Below are positions 36,174 through 43,221 of a stretch of DNA of 64,000 bases, piece by piece (positions within the stretch are counted from its first letter, which is position 1; each line of letters opens with the position of its first letter). The notes under the pieces are model-generated. The model ran no database searches. It had not been told where the DNA came from and saw nothing but the letters and a program-made list of their open reading frames with translations. A program made the translations under genes and the position numbers. Source of the DNA: Cupriavidus sp. D39 (lineage in GTDB: Bacteria; Pseudomonadota; Gammaproteobacteria; Burkholderiales; Burkholderiaceae); NCBI RefSeq assembly GCF_026627925.1, contig NZ_JAPNLE010000011.1, positions 62,001 through 126,000 on the forward strand, given 5' to 3'.

Positions 36174-36686
36174 TCACGTGCCGTGGTTGGCTGGTGGCTC
36201 TTCAGCAGCCTCATCAGCCCTGTCTTGCACGGCATCCCAGTGGATGCGCAGTGCGACGCTTTGTGCCGCGTCGGCCAACTCGACGGGCGACTTGGTGGCG
36301 GCGTGGGGGCGCACGGCAGCCAGGCAATCCAGGGCGGCGGCGATCGCTTCTTCGGAGGCTTGGCCGGCCTCGAGGAGACGGGCCATCCGGTGCAGTGGTT
36401 CCACGTCCGGGCAGCCGGGATCCCGCATTCTCACGACGCTGAAGATTTCCGCGAAAGCCTTGAGCGCGACAATCACTTCGTGAACCTTGCCGCTTACACG
36501 CGAGGCGTAGAGCAAGTCCCCATACCCGCCTGCATCCCACAGCGTGCCTTGGCGCGCGACATGGTGCAGCATTTCCTCCAGCGGCCCAAGCGTGGCTTCC
36601 AGTACCCAGAGCTGGGTGCGCGTGGGTCCTGTGAGATTGGGTGGGCGCGGTCGGTACCGTCTGCGCGGCTTGTGGCTTTTTCCCAT
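36174..36686 (-). CDS. Hypothetical helical protein
   Basis: 170 aa: basic start (MGKSHKPRRRYRPRPPN), then helices (TRTQLWVLEATLGPLEEMLHHVA; VHEVIVALKAFAEIFSVVR; AAALDCLAAVRPHA). No domain recognised. Codon use resembles real genes of the window. It heads a short minus-strand unit with 35943-36125. Its ATG lies inside another open frame (from 36857, MLDRLALFFSAEYVIAWIW), which could encode a small membrane protein but is not supported enough to annotate. Confidence 0.5.
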   Translation of the reverse strand: MGKSHKPRRRYRPRPPNLTGPTRTQLWVLEATLGPLEEMLHHVARQGTLWDAGGYGDLLYASRVSGKVHEVIVALKAFAEIFSVVRMRDPGCPDVEPLHRMARLLEAGQASEEAIAAALDCLAAVRPHAATKSPVELADAAQSVALRIHWDAVQDRADEAAEEPPANHGT

Positions 36687-36918
36687 GCTGAATGGCTGCG
36701 GGACGAGCGCGGCCTGTTATACGCGAAGCTGCACGCGCCAGGGCTGGCGTCCCGCTTGCGTGGAGGCGACACGGCGGTCAGATTGACGATGTGGTTGGCC
36801 CATATCCATGCGATAACGTATTCAGCAGAAAAGAAAAGGGCCAGCCGGTCTAGCATGGCGCTACGCCATCGATGATGATGGCGTGCGCTAAGCCAAAACA
36901 GGCTAGCCCCGTGTTCGT

Positions 36919-36955
36919 GAGCCCTGCACGGCCGATGCCGGCGGGCTCTTTTCAT
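36919..36955 (+). terminator. Terminator-like hairpin
   Basis: GAGCCC...GGGCTC stem with an inner GGC/GCC pair, followed by TTTT on the plus strand. It lies just beyond the 3' end of the minus-strand tRNA cluster, so it may act as a boundary for transcription from the left. Confidence 0.55.
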
Positions 36956-36989
36956 AGAGCAGGAGCTTAAACTCATTTCCGTCCGTGTC

Positions 36990-37057
36990 AAGAGTTCTCG
37001 AACCGGCACGACTTGGGGGATTAAGTCCCCTGCGTCTACCCATTTCGCCACCCGGGC
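36990..37057 (-). tRNA. tRNA-Leu(TAA)-like, degenerate
   Basis: GCCCGGGTGGCGAAATGG is a typical tRNA-Leu 5' half with acceptor strand and D arm. The anticodon arm is GGGGA-CTTAA-TCCCC, a 5-nt loop two bases short of the normal CTTAAAA. After GCCGGTTCGAG the T-stem and acceptor 3' strand are missing. Probably non-functional; the 3' boundary is approximate. Confidence 0.6.
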
Positions 37058-37063
37058 AGGTGA

Positions 37064-37147
37064 TGGGCCTCCCGTGAGTCGAACACGGCACCGACGGCAC
37101 CGATGGATATGAGTCCACAGATCGAACCAAGTATGAGCAAGAGGCCC
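37064..37147 (-). tRNA. tRNA-like gene with CAT-type short anticodon loop
   Basis: 84 nt. The acceptor stem GGGCCTC/GAGGCCC pairs perfectly and the T arm CCGTG-TTCGACT-CACGG is perfect. The anticodon arm is TGGA-CTCATA-TCCA, a 6-nt loop lacking one base of the usual CTCATAA, and the region after it contains a GGTGCC direct repeat and no clear stem. CCA is not encoded. Anticodon CAT (Met or Ile2) is likely; function is doubtful. Confidence 0.5.
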
Positions 37148-37148
37148 T

Positions 37149-37242
37149 TGGCGGAAACGGAGGGATTCGAACCCTCGATGCGGGTTTTAGCCTACATGCT
37201 CCCTTAGCAGGGGAGTGCCTTCGACCTCTCGGCCACATTTCC
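37149..37242 (-). tRNA. tRNA-Ser(GCT)
   Basis: Starts GGAAATGTGGCCGAG and ends GTTTCCG with CCA encoded (37149-37151). Anticodon stem CTCCC/GGGAG with loop CTGCTAA, anticodon GCT; long variable arm as expected for serine; T loop TTCGAAT. Reads AGC/AGU codons. Normal in all parts. Confidence 0.92.
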
Positions 37243-37244
37243 TC

Positions 37245-37318
37245 TGGAGCGGGTGAAGGGAATCGAACCCTCGTCGTAAGCTTGGAAGGCTTCTGCTCTG
37301 CCATTGAGCTACACCCGC
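37245..37318 (-). tRNA. tRNA-Gly(TCC)
   Basis: GCGGGTG acceptor, D arm GCTCAATGGCAGAGC, anticodon loop CTTCCAA (TCC), T arm AGGGTTCGATTCCCT, CCA encoded. Reads GGA/GGG codons. First gene of the minus-strand tRNA cluster. Confidence 0.93.
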
Positions 37319-37394
37319 ACAGTGCAACGGATTTTACAGCTAGGTCACTGAGGAGAAACCGTGCCCCCAAATCAGTGCGCCCTGCCGGCGCCCC

Positions 37395-37421
37395 AAAAAA
37401 ACCACACCGTGAAGTGTGGTT
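37395..37421 (-). terminator. Rho-independent terminator
   Basis: On the minus strand AACCACACTTCACGGTGTGG is followed by seven T: a strong hairpin plus U-tract. It ends transcription arriving from the genes at 38.9-37.9 kb before the tRNA cluster. Confidence 0.85.
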
Positions 37422-37923
37422 AGCGGGAAAGCGCAGATCGACCGGGGGCCGTCACGCGAGGATGCACGCATCGAGCTCATCCAGGACCGATGTTATGCTC
37501 AACGGAAGTTGCGTTTCTGAGAAATTGTGAGCGACCGGAGAACACGCGGGAGATAGTATCCAATGGGGCGGCACACGACCGGCATGCTCCGCTCGATCAA
37601 CGGGTTGTCGTCCTCGAGCTCGATCCGCTGGAGTCCGAACTGGTTTGTCTTCTGCAACCGCGGCGGCCCTGGACCTCACTGCGCGGCACAATCCCTGATC
37701 TGCGTTCCCCGATTCTAACGACAAAGAGCTTTCGCGGCATTCTGCTGAAGGCAGAGGCTTGCCGCGCACCGGGTCAAGGGGCATTGTCGCCAATCCGAAG
37801 CCCCCGAACTCCGGGGCTGCTTTCCTCAACGGTGGTTACAACACCGTCAACGTCACGTCATCCAGCAGAAAGGACGTCTGTCGCCTTGCCCTTCTCGCCG
37901 GGTAGCTGAGTCCACCAGGTCGC
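37422..37923. other. Region without a confident gene
   Basis: Frames of 125-139 codons are open on both strands, but none shows a recognisable start context, domain or compositional signature. Treated as non-coding. Confidence 0.35.
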
Positions 37924-38277
37924 TCATCCTGCCGGACCGCCGCGCCGCTTCGACTTGCGCGGCATCTGGATGCGCCATGCCGCAAGCAAGTCCTCGAAGC
38001 AAAGCGCTGGTGGCTTTGCCGCCGGTGACCGCGCCGCTCTGGGCGCGGTCACCCAGACATCGGTTACCTCATAGCGGACGTCGCGTGCTGGCGCATCGGC
38101 GCTGGCCGCGCAGCGGCGGATGGCACCGGCAGCCCGTAGGAACTTGAGCGCGCGCTCGACCTCTTGTTCGGTGAGCTGGTTCCTGGTCAGCAGGCCACGC
38201 CGGCTAAGCGTCTTGTGCTGCCGCAAGGCGGCCAGGATGATTTCCGCGCACACGCGGGTGGGTCTGTCTTGGTCCAT
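37924..38277 (-). CDS. Small winged-helix-like protein 2
   Basis: 117 aa from the ATG at 38277 (MDQDRPTRVCAEIILAALRQ), chosen because the paralogue at 35501 begins at the same residue; a longer frame from 38439 overlaps the upstream gene. Winged-helix pattern (LSRRGLLTRNQLTEQEVERALKFL), then ARDVRYEVTDV and the AWRIQMPRKSK basic tail, ending about 34 residues earlier than its paralogue. Likely DNA-binding. Terminator at 37395 downstream. Confidence 0.6.
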   Translation of the reverse strand: MDQDRPTRVCAEIILAALRQHKTLSRRGLLTRNQLTEQEVERALKFLRAAGAIRRCAASADAPARDVRYEVTDVWVTAPRAARSPAAKPPALCFEDLLAAWRIQMPRKSKRRGGPAG

Positions 38278-38383
38278 TGCGGTGATCAAAGTCGTTCGAC
38301 CAGGAAGGGCAAGCCGAGCAGAACAATCGCAGCGGCGAGCAGGAGGTAGTAGCGGATGTTGTGGCGAGAGCGTGGAGCGTGTT

Positions 38384-38980
38384 TCAGGTGGAAGTTTCGT
38401 CGGGGTCTCGATAGCGGTTGGGGAAGTATTTTGCATCACGAGCGCGATCCCGTTCGATTTTCTGCGCCGGGGTAAGCAGCTTTGCCTGAGCGGGGAGGAG
38501 GTGCCCGGTACGCCAGTCGTTAGGCAGGGAGGGATGGACTTTCTCAGGTGGAATTGGAACGAATGAGGCCGGGGAGCGCTGTACTTGTGTGGGAGCGTTT
38601 GTGTGCGGAGTTACGGCGTTTGTGGTTGCGGCGCTGCTACTTGGTGCTGAAGCGGCGTGACGAGGGGCAGTACTGGAAGCCGATTGCAGCGGTTGTGCTG
38701 GCGACAGCGCTGGAGCGAGGCTGGCGCGTTTTCGCAGGCGATACATGGCCTTATCGAATGCGGCAAGATTCATCGCGATGCCGTTGTCATTCAGCGTGGC
38801 GAAAATCTGTTCACGACGGATTCCTATGCTGAGGGCGGTCTCGATTTTTTCGAAATATGGTCGAAGGCGAGCGGCTTGGGATGGCGCTGCATTGTTGGCA
38901 ACAAGCGAATCGAGCGCGTTGTCGATGACGTCGGCGGCGTTGTCCAAATCGTGTCCAATATCAGTCCAATCGGCGTCCAA
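38384..38980 (-). CDS. Hypothetical protein with helical N-terminus and Pro/Ala/Ser linker
   Basis: 198 aa. Residues 1-90 are helical and include IRREQIFATLNDNGIAMNLAAF then KAMYRLRKR, a pattern reminiscent of accessory proteins on plasmids and integrative elements (resemblance only). Residues 95-140 are a low-complexity Ser/Ala/Pro/Thr linker, and the C-terminal part (LLTPAQKIERDRARDAKYFP) is basic. It probably shares a transcript with 37924-38277, 106 bp downstream. Confidence 0.55.
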   Translation of the reverse strand: MDADWTDIGHDLDNAADVIDNALDSLVANNAAPSQAARLRPYFEKIETALSIGIRREQIFATLNDNGIAMNLAAFDKAMYRLRKRASLAPALSPAQPLQSASSTAPRHAASAPSSSAATTNAVTPHTNAPTQVQRSPASFVPIPPEKVHPSLPNDWRTGHLLPAQAKLLTPAQKIERDRARDAKYFPNRYRDPDETST

Positions 38981-39073
38981 TAAGTGTCTTATAAGTAAGC
39001 GTCAGCGGAACCCATCTGTAATGGACTTGACGCCTTCCTCTGACCGTGGGTGACGGCTACAGATCGACCACTT

Positions 39074-40980
39074 ATCGCGGTAGGAATACCCATTACTGGG
39101 CACCCCGCACAGATCCCGGCGTGCCCAATTCGGGCACCGGGCTCCTACCTTGGGTGTTTGACGGCAAAGCGCTGGTTTGGCCATGGATGAAGAATGCGAG
39201 GTTTGGGGAGCCAGGCGTCAGCGATCTTGGTGATCCGCTCCCAGGTCATGCCATCCTTCTGACTGCGCCGCCGTAGCGTGCGTCGCCAGAGATCAGTGAC
39301 GTGGTGACGGAAGGCGCCAAGTGCCCGCGAGTTCGTGGGCACCGCGTGATATGCGAAGTAGCCACTGACCACCTGTTTGAACCACCGGCCCTGTACGGGG
39401 ATCGGGTCATGCATACGCTTTCGCAACTGCTCCTTCACCCGCCTGAGCGCTTCTCTCATACGGTTGCGGCGCGTCTTCCGGTGAAGCAAGAAGGAGCCGC
39501 GCCGCGATTTCCCGCATATATGGATAAAGCCCAGGAAGGTAAAAGTCTCCGGTTTGCCAAGTCCGCGGCGCGCCCGGCTTGCCGCTGCAAAGCGACCAAA
39601 CTCAAGCAACCGGGTCTTGTCCGGATGAAGCACAAGCGAGAATTGCTCAAACCTCGCCCGCATCGCGTCCCAGAAGCGCCGAGCGTCTGCTTCTTGCGCG
39701 AAGCCAACAACGATATCGTCCGCATAGCGCAGGATAATGACGCTGCCTTTGGCTTCTCGCCGCCGCCATTGCTCGGCCCAGAGATCGAAAACATAGTGCA
39801 GGTATATGTTCGCAAGCAGCGGTGATACCACTGCTCCTTGCGGCGTACCTGTCACGCTGACGCTCCATTCTCCGTCCTCCAGAACACCCGCCTTGAGCCA
39901 CTTGTGCATCAGGCGGATGATGCGTTCGTCGCCGATCCGGTGCCTCAGGAATCGGGTCAGCCATTCCTGGCTTACCGAGTCGAAGAACGCTCGGATATCG
40001 GTGTCTAGAATCCAGTTCACCGGGGTGGTGGTGATACCAACCGCCAGCGCGTCCAGCGCATCGTGTTGGCTGCGCCTGGGCCGGAAGCCGTACGAAAACC
40101 CGAGGAAGTCTACCTCGTAGATCGCATTCAGCACCTCGACCACCGCTCGCTGGACGATTTTGTCTTCCAGCGCGGCGATCCCCAGTGGACGCTGCTTGCC
40201 GTCCGGCTTCGGTATGTACTGTCGCCGTACGGGCAGTTGCCCGGTACGCTCCGCTCTGAACTGCCGCATGCAAGGCGTGGAGGTGATCTTCCAGCCCTGC
40301 CTCGTAGTCCTGCCACGTCAGGCCGTCCACTCCAGGTGCCGCCTTGCGCTTGAGCGCAAAGAAAGCCTCCCGGAGCACGTCAACCGTAACGTGGTGCATG
40401 AGCGCGGTGAACCGCTCCTTCTTCCGCTGCCTTGCAGCGTGCCATACACGGTCCAGCCCCTGTGGCACGCTTTCCCGGTTCTGTGCCCGGCACGTGTGTG
40501 GCTGACCCGCGTTCCCCTTGGTCTCCGCCCTTCGCTCCACCCACTCCGCCGCCGGTTTCTCAGCCTTGTTCGCAGGTTTCGTCGCTACTATTGCGGAGTC
40601 TGACTTCTCTTGTCCGTTCATCATCGGCTACGGCTCCTCGCCTTCCCGACACGGACCAGCCCGTGCTGCAGCTGGCCAGACAAGAGATCTACCGGTTCCC
40701 GCGCAAGGAACGTACGTACATGCCAGGGTCTCCGACCACGCTGGGTCGTCCAGGCGCTCGCTATAACGCGCCCGGTCGTGTTGCCTTCCATGTTTAGAAC
40801 CATGTCTGCACCCAGGATAGCTCAACTGTCGCGGCTCAATGGCTGGCCTGTACGCACCCCTACCGACGCTTCGCCGACGTCCTCGCGGACGCCTGCGCAC
40901 GGCTCGGGGCCGACGTGAGTTGCTAGCTCTTCATCGTAACGGACTTCCACCGTCTACTCCTTGCCGGTCTCCCGGCGCAC
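39074..40980 (-). mobile_element. Group II intron #3
   Basis: 1907 nt. Begins GTGCGCC at 40980, has an RT ORF, then domain V (GAGCCCGGTGCCCGAA...GCCGGGATC, about 39112-39146) and a domain VI hairpin with a probable branch-point A in CCTACCGC, ending GCGAT at 39074. The RNA parts look complete; the RT is frameshifted. Flanking sequences join in frame (see 39002-41112). Confidence 0.85.
39145..40624 (-). pseudogene. Group II intron RT/maturase, frameshifted
   Basis: N-terminal frame from 40624 (MMNGQEKSDSAIVATK) reaches RT1 (KAAPGVDGLTWQDYEAGLEDH) and SGAYRA. One extra base near 40236 shifts to the second frame, which continues LPVRRQYIPKPDGKQRPLGI, YGFRPRRSQHDAL, DTDIRAFFDSV, GTPQGAVVSPLLANIYL, LRYADDIVVGF (YADD), FTFLGFIHICG and the maturase C-terminus. 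Removing one base restores a ~490-aa RT. Confidence 0.85.
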
Positions 40981-41289
40981 TCTAATGTTGAGTACCTTGA
41001 TGCGACCCATAACCTTCAACGTGACAGCGCCGTCGGCTTCATCTCGCAACGCAGTTCCGTCCAGCGGCTTCCTCTCAGATTTGCTCATGCAGAAAAACGT
41101 GTGATCTGCCATTCTTTGCAATCGGAACCACCGGTTTGGTGGCGGCACAGTTCGGGGGGCAAACTCAACCATATGTACCATAGCGTTGACTTAGATCATG
41201 TGCCCAAGCGTTTGAAGAGCTGGAAGCAGGATGCCGGGTGCTGGCATTTCGCCACCCGTTCATGTCGACCCCTTTGCAAGGAGAAAATC

Positions 41290-41793
41290 ATGAAGAAGCT
41301 CGCCCTGGTTTTGGTGCTTGGCGCTGGATGCCTGTGGGTTGGCCAGACGTACCCGGCTACGGTGGGTGCCAACTTCAGCGCGTCGGTGACGCTGACCTCG
41401 GTTTGTCGTGTGAAAACCGGGTCAGACAATCTCACGTTGGACTTTGGAACCTATACGGCGTTCGGTGCTGCAAAAGATGCTACGTCGATCAACGTAGATT
41501 TTGAATGCACCCGTGGTTTTGCTGCAACTCCCAGCGTCTCCTTTGATACGGGCACCGACAAGACCAGTACTTCCGGCGCCTCCGCTAGTGGTGTTGGTGT
41601 AGTGTCCGGCCTTCAGTATTCAATAGGCGCCGCTGCCGGCGTTCAGACCGCAGGGTCTGCGGCAACGACTGCTAGTATCGGCACACCGGATACCTATCGC
41701 TATGTGGTTTCAGGAACGATCGCGGCGGCGCAAGCCGGTACGACCTCCACAGGCATTCAGACCCAGGCCCGTGTGGTGACGATAACTTACTGA
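41290..41793 (+). CDS. Spore coat U (SCPU)-domain pilus major subunit
   Basis: 167-aa secreted subunit of a Csu-like chaperone-usher pilus. ATG at 41290 behind AAGGAGAAAATC. Signal peptide MKKLALVLVLGAGCLWVG..YPA, then an SCPU domain: VTLTSVCRVKTGSDNLTLDFGTY, VDFECTRGFAATPSVSFDTG, two Cys forming the expected disulfide, and a C-terminal ARVVTITY donor-type strand motif. First gene of the operon to 46896. Confidence 0.88.
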   Translation: MKKLALVLVLGAGCLWVGQTYPATVGANFSASVTLTSVCRVKTGSDNLTLDFGTYTAFGAAKDATSINVDFECTRGFAATPSVSFDTGTDKTSTSGASASGVGVVSGLQYSIGAAAGVQTAGSAATTASIGTPDTYRYVVSGTIAAAQAGTTSTGIQTQARVVTITY

Positions 41794-41864
41794 GTTTCAT
41801 AAAACGTGACCTCGGTAGTTTCCGTTGCCTCGGTCGGGAGAGTCTAGTAATCTAGGTGATCCGC

Positions 41865-42386
41865 ATGAAGCAAACCAACATGGCAAGAAACGGGAGCCAT
41901 CGTGGCGACCGGTTCACCCTGCCAGTAGCGAGGCAGACCCAGCGCGGTCCATCAGTTCAATGTCTCTATCGATTGGCGTTATCGGCCTGCCTTCTGACCG
42001 CTAGCCCTGGCATGATGGCGGCGACTGCCTCTGCAGGCTTGCAGATACGGGTGCAAATTGTTCAGACTAACGATCTTTGCGCCGGCGAGACTTTGCGAAT
42101 TCGTAGCGATGCTTCGGTCCGAGTTGTGTGCGGCGGCGAGCAGTTCGTTAGTGTCGAGGCCAGTACCAATCGAACGGTCCAGGTGATGCGCGCCACACCG
42201 GTGTTTTACAACTTCGGCGCTACGAGCGCCACTACCAATCAAGCTGGTTTGGGACGGATACCTGATCTCTCACGCGCGTCGCCTCAAGTTACCGCCAGTA
42301 GCGATACTGCGATGGTTCGCGGCATCGATGTCCAGAATACGCGCGAGTTCAAAGACGATGCGGTTGTAATGCTGGTCACATTCTAG
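41865..42386 (+). CDS. Small secreted protein of the pilus operon
   Basis: 173 aa from MKQTNMARNG (a GTG at 41856 is an alternative). A late hydrophobic segment (LYRLALSACLLTASPGMMAATASA) works as a signal peptide after a long basic N-region. The mature part has two Cys (NDLCAGETL, VRVVCGGEQ) and ends DAVVMLVTF, like a pilin end strand. Position between the SCPU subunit and chaperone equals that of minor subunits CsuA/CsuB, so a minor pilin is likely though divergent. Confidence 0.65.
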   Translation: MKQTNMARNGSHRGDRFTLPVARQTQRGPSVQCLYRLALSACLLTASPGMMAATASAGLQIRVQIVQTNDLCAGETLRIRSDASVRVVCGGEQFVSVEASTNRTVQVMRATPVFYNFGATSATTNQAGLGRIPDLSRASPQVTASSDTAMVRGIDVQNTREFKDDAVVMLVTF

Positions 42387-42447
42387 CCCAGCGAAGCCCG
42401 CGTTCTGCTTCAGGTCTTCTGGCCCTTGTTTTGCTTATTGGTTGTAC

Positions 42448-43200
42448 ATGCGTATTCAATCTGTCTTTTGGTTTAGTCAGCGCATGGCGGCTGCGCTGAC
42501 ATATACGGTATTGTCAGGCATTATCGCTGTAGCTGGGCCAGCATTCGCGGGTTCGTTCTCAGTGTCGCCGGTCCGAATATATATGAAGCCACGTGACCGC
42601 GCCGTGGCCGTGGCAATCGTCAACGAAGGCAATTCTGAGCTTGTCCTGCAGGCAGATCTGAATGCTTGGTCGCAGCAGCCCAACGGTGCTGACGACCTCG
42701 TCCTGAGCGACGACCTTATTCTCTCGCCTCCCATCATCAAGCTCGCACCCAACGCACGCCAGGTCGTACGGCTGGCGCAGCTCAAGCCGCCCGATTTGAG
42801 CAAGGAGCTCACTTACCGACTCGTTGTGCGCGAGGTGCCAGAAGTTACGCAGTTGAAGGACAAAACGGTGCAGCTTCCGATTGCGCTGGCGCTTTCGATG
42901 CCGGTATTTATTACGCCACCCAACGCCCAGCGAAAATTGGAGTGCCAGTTGGTGGGGGCAGCCAAGGCGTTAAGTATAACCTGCGCGAACAGCGGAACAG
43001 CCTATGCGCAAGTCCGGGAGGTATTGCTTACCCGCGATGGGAACGTCCTGACCCGCTTCAATGGTGGCGTATACATTTTGCCAGGTGCCAGCAAGACATG
43101 GGCGTTGCCCGCTAGCAGTCCGTCCAGTGCAGGAGCGGCAAAGATGAATGTGGGCCTTGACGATGGACAGTCTCAGATGTTTGATGTCTATCTGCCGTGA
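42448..43200 (+). CDS. PapD-like periplasmic pilus chaperone
   Basis: 250 aa, start at ATG 42448 (TTG at 42442 is a less likely alternative). Signal peptide to AGPAFAG, then two Ig-like domains: FSVSPVRIYMKPRDRAVAVAIVNEG (G1 edge and basic cleft) and the NARQVVRLAQLKPP stretch, YRLVVREVPEV and a second domain with paired Cys (ECQLVGA...ITCANSG). This is the CsuC-like chaperone that donates a strand to folded subunits. Its stop overlaps the GTG of the usher frame. Confidence 0.9.
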   Translation: MRIQSVFWFSQRMAAALTYTVLSGIIAVAGPAFAGSFSVSPVRIYMKPRDRAVAVAIVNEGNSELVLQADLNAWSQQPNGADDLVLSDDLILSPPIIKLAPNARQVVRLAQLKPPDLSKELTYRLVVREVPEVTQLKDKTVQLPIALALSMPVFITPPNAQRKLECQLVGAAKALSITCANSGTAYAQVREVLLTRDGNVLTRFNGGVYILPGASKTWALPASSPSSAGAAKMNVGLDDGQSQMFDVYLP

Positions 43201-43221
43201 CGCTAGTACGCGAGCGCCTAC

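Larger units (their letters stand above)
39002..41112 (-). other. Candidate small ORF interrupted by group II intron
   Basis: 5' exon 41112-40981 encodes exactly 44 codons (MADHTFFCMSKSERKPLDG... to VLNIR). After intron removal, 39073-39002 continues in frame (KWSICSRHPRSEEG...) to a TGA, giving a 67-aa product. The join at a codon boundary without a stop supports a real interrupted gene, but no family is recognised. Confidence 0.4.

Noticed and set aside
36494..37051. 185-codon minus-strand frame through the tRNA region
   Set aside because: Its first third is tRNA sequence and the rest overlaps a better-supported gene; a possible membrane segment (36857 onward) is noted but unsupported.
36903..37370. 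155-codon minus-strand frame over the tRNA cluster
   Set aside because: It is entirely explained by the four tRNA or tRNA-like genes.
37452..37829. 125-codon minus-strand ORF
   Set aside because: No start context, no recognisable domain and competing open frames on both strands.
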